A DNA stretch of 64,000 nucleotides from Vagococcus bubulae. Lineage in GTDB: Bacteria; Bacillota; Bacilli; Lactobacillales; Vagococcaceae. The stretch lies in the NCBI RefSeq assembly GCF_003950315.1, contig NZ_NGJT01000003.1:106531-170530 (forward strand), in the 5' to 3' direction. Below, piece after piece: positions 42,786 to 52,311 of this stretch. The position numbers and the translations under genes are program-made. The stretch's first letter is position 1. Every line of letters starts with the position of its first letter. The notes below the pieces were generated by a model that had not been told where the DNA came from, did not search any database, and saw nothing but the letters and a program-made list of their open reading frames with translations.

Positions 42786-43322
42786 TTATTTTAAAGATTT
42801 TTTATACTTATTTATTTTTTTTATAGCCCAATCATAGTGACTTGATGTTGTGGATACACAATAACTCCCTAATGTTGTCCCACCTGTCCAGCTAAAATAC
42901 CCTTTACTAAATAGTTCATCATTATTAAATGATTGAATACGTTTCATGACTTCTTTATGTGTTCGTTCCATGTCATTTTTTGCTTCTAAATATGTTGTAT
43001 TGTCATGCTTTTTGGTAAATTCTTCATTCATTTGTCCGTAAGTTCGCCAATTATATGGACTTGGTAAAAAAGAAGTCGTGTTCCCTGCCATGTTACTATC
43101 AATCCAATCTATTAGTAACACATGCCACTCATACAGATGAATCAATACATCTTTTACACTTTTGTCTCGATTCCAATGGGCTTCTTTCCCTATTTTCTGC
43201 CCATTCCAATCAAATGTTCCGTTAATTTCTTCTTCTGTTAAGCTGTTCAATACTTTTTCTAATTTTTCAAATCCACTTTCAGCTGATAGGATTAAATCTT
43301 CTTTTGTTGTCGGTCTAGCCAT
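42786..43322 (-). CDS. ClbS/DfsB family four-helix protein
   Basis: A 178-residue DinB-fold protein of the ClbS/DfsB family. The start ARPTTKEDLILSAESGFEKL and the blocks DVLIHLYEWHVLLIDWI, FLPSPYNWRTY and the C-terminal SYCVSTTSSHYDWAIKKI are typical. The best known member, ClbS, protects against colibactin, but most are annotated on fold only; the substrate here is unknown. A GGGGGATAA site precedes the ATG. It stands alone. Confidence 0.9.
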   Translation of the reverse strand: MARPTTKEDLILSAESGFEKLEKVLNSLTEEEINGTFDWNGQKIGKEAHWNRDKSVKDVLIHLYEWHVLLIDWIDSNMAGNTTSFLPSPYNWRTYGQMNEEFTKKHDNTTYLEAKNDMERTHKEVMKRIQSFNNDELFSKGYFSWTGGTTLGSYCVSTTSSHYDWAIKKINKYKKSLK

Positions 43323-43425
43323 ATTTATCCCCCTTTTAATAATTGCACTATATTTATTATAACCAACTATTAAGCCGATAAATAGATTTATTTAAATGTT
43401 TTTCCATTCATATGAACTTTATATT

Positions 43426-43453
43426 TTGAATAGTCAGTTAAACACGTTATAAT
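43426..43453 (+). promoter_or_regulatory. Predicted cysK promoter
   Basis: TTGAAT (43426-43431), 16-bp spacer, TATAAT (43448-43453), 54 bp upstream of cysK. I saw no T-box and no SAM riboswitch in this leader. Confidence 0.65.
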
Positions 43454-43506
43454 TTATATATCTAAAAAATGTGCTAAATATATTTTAATAAAAAGGAGAG
43501 AATTTT

Positions 43507-44439
43507 ATGTCTAATATTTATACATCGATTGACCAACTAATTGGAAACACACCCTTACTTGAATTAACATCTTTGGAGGATAGCCAAAAGCTTGATGCAA
43601 CAATCTTAGCTAAAGTTGAATCATTTAACCCTGGTGGTTCTGTCAAAGATAGAATTGCCAAAGCTATGCTTGATGCAGCTGAAAAAACTGGAAAATTGAC
43701 AAAAGAAACAACCATTATTGAACCAACCTCTGGAAATACTGGTATTGGATTATCTATGATGGCAGCAGCTCGTGGCTATAAGTTGATTATTGTTATGCCT
43801 GAAACAATGTCTGTTGAACGCCGTCAATTAATGAAAGCTTACGGAGCTGAATTGGTTCTAACTGAAGGAGCTAAAGGAATGAAAGGTGCCATTGCTAAAG
43901 CAGAAGAATTAGCTGAAAGCATTGATAACAGTTTCATCCCGTCACAATTTTCTAATCCGGCTAATCCTGAAATCCATTATCAAACAACTGGACCTGAAAT
44001 CTGGAACGCAACTGAAGGAAACGTTGATATTTTTGTTGCTGGAGTCGGAACTGGTGGGACTGTTACTGGAGTTGGAACATTCCTTAAAGAAAAAAATCCA
44101 AACGTCAAAATTGTGGCTGTTGAACCAACTGACTCTGCTGTCTTATCTACTGGAGTAGCTGGAAGTCATAAAATCCAAGGAATTGGTGCAGGCTTTGTTC
44201 CATCAATTTTAGATACATCAGTTTACGATGAAATTATCACTGTATCCAATGAAGATGCTTTTGCAACAGGACGTTTATTGGCAGAACAAGAAGGAGTGCT
44301 TGCAGGAATTTCTTCAGGAGCTGCAACGTTTGCTGCAATGGAGCTAGCTAAACGAGAAGAAAATAAAAATAAACGTATTGTAGTATTGTTACCAGATACT
44401 GGGGAACGCTATTTATCTACACCTATGTTTACAGAATAG
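43507..44439 (+). CDS. cysK: Cysteine synthase A
   Basis: A 310-residue PLP enzyme that makes cysteine from O-acetylserine and sulfide. The PLP lysine motif is [11 protein letters not shown] (about residue 43), then [20 protein letters not shown] and the C-terminal GISSGAA. Length is normal. The serine acetyltransferase gene follows 10 bp later, so both form a cysteine operon. AAAAGGAGAG precedes the ATG. Confidence 0.97.
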   Translation: MSNIYTSIDQLIGNTPLLELTSLEDSQKLDATILAKVESFNPGGSVKDRIAKAMLDAAEKTGKLTKETTIIEPTSGNTGIGLSMMAAARGYKLIIVMPETMSVERRQLMKAYGAELVLTEGAKGMKGAIAKAEELAESIDNSFIPSQFSNPANPEIHYQTTGPEIWNATEGNVDIFVAGVGTGGTVTGVGTFLKEKNPNVKIVAVEPTDSAVLSTGVAGSHKIQGIGAGFVPSILDTSVYDEIITVSNEDAFATGRLLAEQEGVLAGISSGAATFAAMELAKREENKNKRIVVLLPDTGERYLSTPMFTE

Positions 44440-44449
44440 GACAAAAACT

Positions 44450-45196
44450 ATGAGTAAGAATTACATTGGAATGGAGCAAGTTGTCGAACAGGTTATTTCT
44501 GACTTTTTTGCATTACTATTTCCAGCATTTTTTGGTTCACTTGACCAAACGATGACAACATCTACCTTTAACCATTCTCTTGAACAGTTATTATCTTTCA
44601 CTATCGATCAAAAAAATCAAAGTGAGGTTATTGTAACAAAGTTAACACAACGTCTCTCAAACATTAAACAGTTAATTGATACAGACGTTCAAGCAGCCTA
44701 TCAAGGAGATCCTGCAGCTAAAAGCACCGATGAAATCATTTTAACTTACCCTGGATTTAAAGCTACTAGCATTCATCGACTAGCACATGAACTCTATCTG
44801 TTAGATGTCCCCATTGTGCCACGTATGTTATCTGAAAAAATGCATAGTTTAACTGGGATAGATATTCATCCAGGGGCTCAAATTGGCGCATATTTTTTCA
44901 TTGATCATGGAACTGGTATCGTCATTGGAGAAACAACTGTGATAGGTGAACGTGTCAAAATTTATCAAAATGTCACTTTGGGCGTGCGTAGCTTTAACGT
45001 AACAGAAGATGGAACACTAGCAAAATATGGAAAACGACACCCAAATATTGGCAATGGTGTGGTTGTTTATGCTGGGGCAACTATTCTTGGAGGAGACACA
45101 TTTATTGGTGATAATACAGTCATTGGAAGTGGAACATGGATTACACGTTCTGTGCCTGAAAATACTGTGGTTGTAAATAAAAATTCAACTTATTAA
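44450..45196 (+). CDS. cysE: Serine O-acetyltransferase
   Basis: A 248-residue hexapeptide acetyltransferase that supplies O-acetylserine to CysK. The N-terminal helical part is long (about 130 residues, EpsC-like), then [31 protein letters not shown] and [15 protein letters not shown] carry the conserved catalytic His/Asp and the acetyl-CoA helix. The protein ends in NSTY. It is co-transcribed with cysK. With the cystathionine enzyme broken, this pair would be the main visible cysteine route. Confidence 0.95.
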   Translation: MSKNYIGMEQVVEQVISDFFALLFPAFFGSLDQTMTTSTFNHSLEQLLSFTIDQKNQSEVIVTKLTQRLSNIKQLIDTDVQAAYQGDPAAKSTDEIILTYPGFKATSIHRLAHELYLLDVPIVPRMLSEKMHSLTGIDIHPGAQIGAYFFIDHGTGIVIGETTVIGERVKIYQNVTLGVRSFNVTEDGTLAKYGKRHPNIGNGVVVYAGATILGGDTFIGDNTVIGSGTWITRSVPENTVVVNKNSTY

Positions 45197-45204
45197 CAAA
45201 AGAA

Positions 45205-45726
45205 CTATGAGGAAGAGACCAACTCTCCTTCATAGCTCTTTTTTGCGTTAAAAACAATTCGTTTAGAAACCACATAGTTGATGATTGTAGCCAAAACTTG
45301 TGATAAGACGGTAAAAATAAATTCATTTAGTAAATAGGCATTTCCCATATACGGACCAATTAATGGGTGGCGGAATAATAATTGTTGATAATTAATTCGT
45401 TGTAAATGAAGCAAAGAAATCATGACTCGACTGTATCTTTCCACAAAAAAGTAGGCAATCCCTAAATCTAACATGATCACAAAAAACCGACCTGCAATAA
45501 ATTCTATAAACTGCTTCAACGAACGGGCAAATCCTAATCCAGTATTTTTAAACACAAAAAACTTGTTGGCGAAGAATGAAAAAACGATTGCCACACTTTG
45601 CGCTAACATAACTGTTATCAATACATTATCCGTCCAATTTTTAGACATAAACCGAATAAAAAAATAAATAAATGTCGCTGTTGTTCCAAAAACGCTATAC
45701 CACAACAATTCACGTCGTTTAATCAC
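45205..45726 (-). CDS. GtrA family membrane protein
   Basis: A 173-residue protein with four membrane helices, of the GtrA family that flips lipid-linked sugars or supports teichoic acid glycosylation. The family block FFANKFFVFKN and the final helix NEFIFTVLSQVLATIINYVVSKRIVF are typical. The start codon is GTG at 45726 behind TTGGAGGTGAT; an in-frame upstream ATG lacks a ribosome binding site. It converges with cysE. There is no GtrB-like gene adjacent; the other GtrA in the window is broken. Confidence 0.9.
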   Translation of the reverse strand: MIKRRELLWYSVFGTTATFIYFFIRFMSKNWTDNVLITVMLAQSVAIVFSFFANKFFVFKNTGLGFARSLKQFIEFIAGRFFVIMLDLGIAYFFVERYSRVMISLLHLQRINYQQLLFRHPLIGPYMGNAYLLNEFIFTVLSQVLATIINYVVSKRIVFNAKKSYEGELVSSS

Positions 45727-45760
45727 TCTATCACCTCCAAATATATATTCAATCATAAAA

Positions 45761-45784
45761 AAAGAATGTCCGAAAACATTCTTT
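45761..45784 (-). terminator. Terminator after mecA
   Basis: AAAGAATGT / ACATTCTTT stem followed by T7 on the minus strand; it overlaps the mecA stop region. Confidence 0.88.
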
Positions 45785-46472
45785 ACTTAAAGTAGTGTTT
45801 CATAATACTTAATGCATTACGGTCAATAATTAACTCACCATATTCATCCAACACATCTTTTGTGATGTTAGTTAACTGCATAAATTCATATATTTTTGAG
45901 ACATCATTTTTTGCTTGATCCATAGAGCTGTCTTCAAGTAAAAAAGTTAACTGTAAGTAGTATGTATTGTTGTAGAAATAAAGTGACGATAACACATTTA
46001 GTAATTGACTGTTTTTAGCTAACTCTACTATGCTTTCAAAATCCTCTGCTTTAAAAACTGTTTCATAAGTTGAGCCAAACATACTATCTTCTAAATAATT
46101 AAATTCACCATTTTCTGTTGGTTCCTCTACAGAATCGGTTGCTTCTGTAGAGTGCATTTGACTTTTCAGATAATCAACAAAACCATCTGCCTGTCCATTT
46201 TCAAATCCACTAAAGTCAGTTGTTTCATCTATTGACGCATTTTTACTGATAAACAATTCAAGTCCATCATGATTGGGTAGCACTTGGAACGTTACAGCGT
46301 CTGTTCCTTGGAACTGTTCATCCACATCCACTTCTTCTAGAATACTATAGAAGAAAGTCTCAATTTGTTTTTGGTTTCCTAACAAATCTAAAAAAGTAAT
46401 TCCGCGTTCTGCCAAATCATCGTTTCCAATTGATACTCGAATAGTGTTTTCATTAATTCGTTCCATTTCCAT
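45783..46472 (-). CDS. mecA: Adaptor protein MecA
   Basis: A 229-residue adaptor that delivers substrates to ClpC. The N-terminal substrate domain begins MEMERINENTIRVSIGNDDLAERGI, the typical MecA start, followed by a variable acidic linker (about 85-115) and the C-terminal ClpC-binding domain (ESIVELAKN...YEFMQ). AAGGGGTG precedes the ATG. It lies downstream of spx, an arrangement common in Lactobacillales. Confidence 0.95.
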   Translation of the reverse strand: MEMERINENTIRVSIGNDDLAERGITFLDLLGNQKQIETFFYSILEEVDVDEQFQGTDAVTFQVLPNHDGLELFISKNASIDETTDFSGFENGQADGFVDYLKSQMHSTEATDSVEEPTENGEFNYLEDSMFGSTYETVFKAEDFESIVELAKNSQLLNVLSSLYFYNNTYYLQLTFLLEDSSMDQAKNDVSKIYEFMQLTNITKDVLDEYGELIIDRNALSIMKHYFK

Positions 46473-46676
46473 ACGGCTACACCCCTTTTCAAAAGTATTT
46501 ATATAGTTCCATTGTATAGCATATTAGTAAAAAGTAAAGAAAATCACCTTTATTTCGTCTATTTTCCCTACGAAAATTAAGAATTTTTAAGAAAAAAAAG
46601 ATACATTTGAACATACGTCAAATCCATCTTCTTATAACAAGTTTCGCTATTTAATTATGTTGTACAAAATTATCTG

Positions 46677-47075
46677 TTAAATGCCTGCCATCAGTTGTGC
46701 TTGTTTTAATTCAATCGCTCGAACTTCTCTTGGTAAGAAACGACGAATTTCATCTTCGTTGAACCCTACTTGAAGTCGTTTTTCATCAATCATAATTGGA
46801 CGACGTAATAATCCAGGATTTTTTTGAACTAATTCTAATAACTCTGGAAGTGATAACTCGTCTAAATCAACATCTAACTTTTGAAACACTTTCGAACGTG
46901 TCGAGATGATTTCTTCCGTTCCATCTTCTGTCATTCGTAAGATTTCCTTTAGTTCATCTTGTGTCAACGGCTCAGAGAATATGTTACGTTCAACAAACTC
47001 TATTTGGTTTTCTTGCAACCAAGCACGCGCTTTTCGACAAGATGTGCAACTCGGTGAAGTGTATAATTTTAACAT
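46677..47075 (-). CDS. spx: Spx redox-stress regulator
   Basis: A 132-residue ArsC-fold regulator that binds RNA polymerase alpha. The redox switch is CTSC near residue 10 ([11 protein letters not shown], CxxC). Further blocks are [19 protein letters not shown] and [28 protein letters not shown]. The ATG at 47075 after GGAAGTG is used; a GTG at 47084 lies upstream. Downstream to mecA there is a 204-bp gap with no clear terminator. Spx levels are usually controlled by ClpXP. Confidence 0.96.
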   Translation of the reverse strand: MLKLYTSPSCTSCRKARAWLQENQIEFVERNIFSEPLTQDELKEILRMTEDGTEEIISTRSKVFQKLDVDLDELSLPELLELVQKNPGLLRRPIMIDEKRLQVGFNEDEIRRFLPREVRAIELKQAQLMAGI

Positions 47076-47129
47076 ATATGTCACTTCCTTTCACAAGTAA
47101 TAAGTAGAAAAAATTTTATTTAACTAAAC

Positions 47130-47181
47130 TATAGTATGTGTAAATTGTACTATAAAAAACCTATGATTACTAGGTTTTTTT
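47130..47181. promoter_or_regulatory. Inverted repeats in the spx-trpS divergent region
   Basis: TATAGTA (47130-47136) and TACTATA (47148-47154) are inverted repeats 55 bp upstream of spx. They are followed by a terminator-like hairpin AAAAACCTA / TAGGTTTTT (47155-47179) with T runs on both strands. The hairpin might mark the end of a short transcript in this 324-bp gap. The rest of 47182-47399 is AT-rich; a TATAAT at 47353-47358 probably serves trpS. Confidence 0.45.
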
Positions 47182-47372
47182 GTTATTATATGCCTAATCT
47201 TAATACTTTTTTAGAATATCGATCGTATAAAAAAACATGTTTTTTTAATCTTTTATCGAAATTTTCACATGCAATTCTACCTTTTTATAACAAATCAACG
47301 TACACCATAAAATTTACTTTCTTTTTATTCCCTATTTATTCTTACTTTCTAGTATAATACACATATGACTAG

Positions 47373-48419
<1,047 letters not shown>

Positions 48420-48488
48420 TAATGCGTATATTTTAAGTATCTATGCTAAACTATTACTAAATAATGACTTGAAAGGGGATTTTATTTT

Positions 48489-49061
48489 ATGACAGATAAA
48501 ACACCAATGGATACAAATACCATGTTAACTCAAAAAATGATTGAAACACGTACTATCTTAATTTATGGAGGAATCGATCAAGACCTAGCAAAAGAAGTCA
48601 GCAGTCAATTACTCTTGCTTTCAGCTTTAAATGATGACCCTATTACTATTTATATCAATAGCCAAGGTGGGCATGTTGAAGCAGGAGACACCATTCACGA
48701 TATGATTAAATTTGTGAAACCTGAAGTAAAAATAGTTGGGACTGGTTGGGTAGCAAGTGCTGGGATTACAATTTTTTTAGCAGCAAAAAAAGAAAATCGC
48801 TACTCTCTTCCAAATACTCGATTTATGATTCATCAACCAGCTGGTGGCGTTCAAGGACAAAGTACTGAAATTCAAATTGAAGCGCGTGAAATCGTGAAAA
48901 TGCGTGAAAGAATCAACCGTTTAATTGCTGAAGCAACTGGACAAACTTATGAAAAAGTCGCAGAAGATACTGACAGAAACTTCTGGATGTCTGTAGAAGA
49001 AGCAAAAGAATATGGTATTGTCACAAATATTATTTCGTCTTCTAGCGAATTGGAAAAATAA
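48489..49061 (+). CDS. ClpP-family protease subunit paralogue
   Basis: A 190-residue ClpP-like serine protease subunit. The catalytic triad is visible: Ser in GWVASAGITIF (ASAG instead of the usual AASMG), His in FMIHQPAGG, and Asp near EDTDRNFWMS. The order of blocks (NSQGGHVEAGDTIHDMIK) matches ClpP. It is probably a second ClpP rather than the main housekeeping copy, because the active-site context is divergent. It needs an unfoldase such as ClpC or ClpX to work. CTTGAAAGGGG is the ribosome binding site. Confidence 0.92.
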   Translation: MTDKTPMDTNTMLTQKMIETRTILIYGGIDQDLAKEVSSQLLLLSALNDDPITIYINSQGGHVEAGDTIHDMIKFVKPEVKIVGTGWVASAGITIFLAAKKENRYSLPNTRFMIHQPAGGVQGQSTEIQIEAREIVKMRERINRLIAEATGQTYEKVAEDTDRNFWMSVEEAKEYGIVTNIISSSSELEK

Positions 49062-49100
49062 TAAATAGAAACTAAACAAAATTTATTCTTTACAAATGTA

Positions 49101-49146
49101 AAACTCCGTGAAATCAGTTTATTAAAATATTGATTTCATGGAGTTT
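49101..49146 (+). terminator. Terminator after the clpP paralogue
   Basis: AAACTCCGTGAAATCA / TGATTTCATGGAGTTT long stem (49101-49116 with 49131-49146) with one wobble pair. The T run is weak. It also separates the defence-like operon from clpP. Confidence 0.82.
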
Positions 49147-49223
49147 ATATTTATTAGTTTAATAGTTTCTGTACTATTAGAAATCAATCATCATTTACAT
49201 TTCCTACTAATTTATAAAAATTG

Positions 49224-51092
49224 CTAATCAAAAAAATCTTGAAATACAATTTTTAAATCTTCTTCAAAAGAAGTGACATGCTCTAATGTATCATTGTTAA
49301 TTGCATTTAACATGATTTGTTCCTTGTCCATCAAACGTGTATAAATCCTATTGTCTAAACTATAATTTTGATTGTTATAAACATAGTTATTTTCCATATA
49401 ATAATATTGCGTGTATTGATCATGAGCTAATCCTAAGCGATGAATTCGATCTTTTGATTGGAGAAGATGAACTAAATTAAAGCTGTATTCATAGTAGATG
49501 GCATCATGACAGACTTGATGTAGTGAAACAGACTCTGCTAATGTATGAGGATTGGTAATTAGAACATCAAATTTTCCCTGTTGATAATCTTTTATTAATT
49601 GTAATCTTTCATCTAAAGGGGTTTCTCCATATATTGATTTAACATTTAAACCTTTTTCTCTACATCTTTCTTCTAATAATTGAATCGATGATACAAATAC
49701 ACACCAAACAATCACCTTTTTATTGTCAGACACTAAGTTACTGATTAAATTTAAAGTAGTGGCTGTTTTACTTGTTTCTGGTATTTTATCAACTAAACCT
49801 ACAATATCTTCGGCGTAATCTCTAGTTTCAATATCCACAGAAAAATCTGATTCATCATCAATAATTGATTCAAAAATTGACACATCCAAGCTTTTTAATA
49901 ATAATTTTGGGTCACTACCTAATTGCATTAATCTGGCCATCAATGCAAATAAATTAGATTTATACGTTTGATAAATTATTTTAAATAACTTGTTTTCAAA
50001 CTCTGTCACTTCTATTTTTTCGATTATATCTGCATTTGGAAGAGGAACTTGTTGTTGCTCTTTTGTGACACGACAGAAGAACGGCTTCATTTTTTGATTA
50101 ATCTCAACGATTTCATGTTCTCCAGCATTTTTCAACTCTCTAACAGAATAACCAAAAAAATCTTTATAATCTTCAGGATACAAAATATTCAGTACATTAA
50201 ATAAATCTTGATAAGAATTAGGTATAGGCGTTCCTGTTAAAGCAACGATTCTTTTGGCATTTTTTGACACCCTAATAGCCACATTTGCACGTTGTCCAGA
50301 CGGATTCTTTATCTTATGAACTTCATCAAATACTAATAATGTTCGATCATCAATACTATCTAACAACGCTGACTCTAAACTAGACAATGATTCATAATTA
50401 ATTAAAATAAGTTCTTTATTTCCTGACTCAAAACTCAGTTGATATTTTCTATCCTGTGTCGATTTCATTTCTTTTGAGTGAATGTTTAAATAAAAATCTT
50501 TTGCTTGTTTTTCCAAACCAAAACATACTTGAAATTCATCAATCCATGACCCAAAAGAATTTTTAGGCCCAATCATAATGATTCTATCAACCTCTTTTTT
50601 ATCTTTTAAAAAAGCATATGTTCCGATTACTGTCGCTGTTTTCCCTGATCCTGGCACAGAAAAATTAGAACAATTCTTCATAACAGACATATAATACGCA
50701 TTCCACATTTGTTCATCTGTTAATGGACGGATTAGAAGTTGGTCAACCTTCGACTTAAAATAGATATAATTTTCTACAATAGCCTCATCTTTCTTCTTAA
50801 TATCATTGCCAACACGATACCTATTATTGATATAAAATTCTCGTTCGTCAATACTCATCTTTACGTCTGATTCAATTTGTAAATCATCTAATTGTTGACT
50901 TAATATTCCTATCATTTTTTTTACATCGTGTATTGTGATGGTTTCTTTAAAAAAAATAGTTAGATTTTCTACTCTATCAACGTATCTTTTTATCTTTAGT
51001 TTATATTTAGGCGATCTGATAAATTGATTAATTTGATTATTATCAGAAAATACTAACATAAACTGGTCATCATTCATGGTCAAACTAGGCAT
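49224..51092 (-). CDS. SNF2-family helicase of the three-gene module
   Basis: A 622-residue superfamily 2 DNA translocase. An N-terminal region of about 125 residues of unknown fold is followed by the RecA-like core: Walker A VPGSGKT (147-152), motif II FDEVHKIKN (DEVH, about 255), motif III LTGTPIPNS (about 285), and the C-lobe with VIWCVFVSS, GETPLDERLQL and motif VI QSKDRIHRLG. All ATPase motifs look intact. The gene overlaps the ParB gene by 8 bp. No nuclease or methylase domain is recognisable. SNF2 proteins of this type remodel or translocate on DNA, and occur in several defence systems. Confidence 0.9.
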   Translation of the reverse strand: MPSLTMNDDQFMLVFSDNNQINQFIRSPKYKLKIKRYVDRVENLTIFFKETITIHDVKKMIGILSQQLDDLQIESDVKMSIDEREFYINNRYRVGNDIKKKDEAIVENYIYFKSKVDQLLIRPLTDEQMWNAYYMSVMKNCSNFSVPGSGKTATVIGTYAFLKDKKEVDRIIMIGPKNSFGSWIDEFQVCFGLEKQAKDFYLNIHSKEMKSTQDRKYQLSFESGNKELILINYESLSSLESALLDSIDDRTLLVFDEVHKIKNPSGQRANVAIRVSKNAKRIVALTGTPIPNSYQDLFNVLNILYPEDYKDFFGYSVRELKNAGEHEIVEINQKMKPFFCRVTKEQQQVPLPNADIIEKIEVTEFENKLFKIIYQTYKSNLFALMARLMQLGSDPKLLLKSLDVSIFESIIDDESDFSVDIETRDYAEDIVGLVDKIPETSKTATTLNLISNLVSDNKKVIVWCVFVSSIQLLEERCREKGLNVKSIYGETPLDERLQLIKDYQQGKFDVLITNPHTLAESVSLHQVCHDAIYYEYSFNLVHLLQSKDRIHRLGLAHDQYTQYYYMENNYVYNNQNYSLDNRIYTRLMDKEQIMLNAINNDTLEHVTSFEEDLKIVFQDFFD

Positions 51093-52308
51093 CTGCTTGC
51101 ATCTCTCCTAACTTAGCTGATAGCTTATCTAGTTCTTCTTTACAGGCACATATAGTTTGATTTAATTCTTCTTGTTCTTCAAAACTTAATTTAGAAAACA
51201 TATTTGTATCCATATTTTCTAACGTCACATAAAATTTTTGCATATCTTGGACGGGTTTCATTCTAGTTAAATCTTTTTTCGTTTTAATTTCATATTTTTC
51301 CAATGATTGAACCATTTTATTTTGTAGTTTTTCATCACTTCTAAACTCGTTGTTAATTACTTTTGAATTAATATCTTCAAATTCTACTAATTTTTCAGCA
51401 GTTTCTTCAACAAATTCTAGCTGCTCTTCAACAAAATCACTAACATGTTCTGAATCAGCAATTGTTTTAATCTTTCGAACAAATCGTGTAATATCTCCCT
51501 TAGGCTTCATCAACAGATTAGAAAATATAATCAATTTTAAATCTTCTTTTTCCTCTTCTGTCCTAACTTTATTTAAAATGGCAGGAATTTCACCTAGTGG
51601 GCCATCTAATTCTAAATCACGTGCAATATAAAATTTTTCAGGAGCCTCGATAAATTCTAAAAACTCAACCATCAAATTCGCTTGTTCTATTTTTTTATTG
51701 ATACTTGCTCTAGACTCATTTACTGTCTTTTGGTATTCATCTATTGTAATTAATTCATTTTTTATCACATCATTGTGTAGGCCAACTAAACGATCAATCG
51801 GGTTATAATCAATCTTTCCTTCTTCTCCATGTTGAATGGAAAGCTCTAAAAGTTTTATTTCTTTTTTATTTTCTCTAATGTCCCTATCTAAAATAACTGC
51901 TTCAAAATGATTTGTATTAGGATTGGTCTCATGAATTTTTCTTAAACATGTGTACCTTCTGTTACCATCTATAATTCGACCATCATTTAAAACAACTCCT
52001 GGCTCCCTTTGACCGACAAGTTCTATATTCTTTTTAGTTTTTTCAATTGCTTTAGGATTACTCTCAAAAATAAAATTTTCTATTATTTGATTATAGTCAT
52101 CACTTAGCACATCAAAATCTTCTATATTATTTTCTTCTTTGTATTTATTTACCCAAGTCGCAATACGGTCATTTTGGTCATTATAATATAATTTATCTAA
52201 CCTAATTTTATATACTTGATAAGATTGTGTAATACCATCAAGGGTTAACTTTCTTGTATAGTCTGTAGGGATAACAAACCCTTGATTAATTCCTTCTGAT
52301 AATAACAT
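51085..52308 (-). CDS. ParB-domain protein of the three-gene module
   Basis: A 407-residue protein with an N-terminal ParB/sulfiredoxin-type nucleotide-binding domain. VYKIRLDKLYYNDQNDRI (32-49) is the typical first strand and IIDGNRRYTCLRKI (113-126) is the DGNRR motif of ParB and DndB-like folds. EIKLLELSIQHGEEGKIDYNPIDRL (150-174) continues the ParB pattern. A helical DNA-binding-like segment and an acidic coiled C-terminus follow. There is no chromosome-partitioning ParA beside it, so a segregation role is unlikely. It lies 3 bp after the HTH gene stop and overlaps the SNF2 gene by 8 bp. Confidence 0.87.
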   Translation of the reverse strand: MLLSEGINQGFVIPTDYTRKLTLDGITQSYQVYKIRLDKLYYNDQNDRIATWVNKYKEENNIEDFDVLSDDYNQIIENFIFESNPKAIEKTKKNIELVGQREPGVVLNDGRIIDGNRRYTCLRKIHETNPNTNHFEAVILDRDIRENKKEIKLLELSIQHGEEGKIDYNPIDRLVGLHNDVIKNELITIDEYQKTVNESRASINKKIEQANLMVEFLEFIEAPEKFYIARDLELDGPLGEIPAILNKVRTEEEKEDLKLIIFSNLLMKPKGDITRFVRKIKTIADSEHVSDFVEEQLEFVEETAEKLVEFEDINSKVINNEFRSDEKLQNKMVQSLEKYEIKTKKDLTRMKPVQDMQKFYVTLENMDTNMFSKLSFEEQEELNQTICACKEELDKLSAKLGEMQADA

Positions 52309-52311
52309 AAA

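Noticed and set aside
47136..47357. 73-residue plus-strand frame in the spx-trpS gap
   Set aside because: Phe/Tyr/Lys-rich composition expected of translated AT-rich DNA, no ribosome binding site, and it covers the terminator-like hairpin.
51085..52308. Chromosome-partitioning ParB
   Set aside because: The DGNRR motif fits, but there is no ParA gene or parS-like repeat nearby and the operon partners are a SNF2 helicase and an HTH protein.
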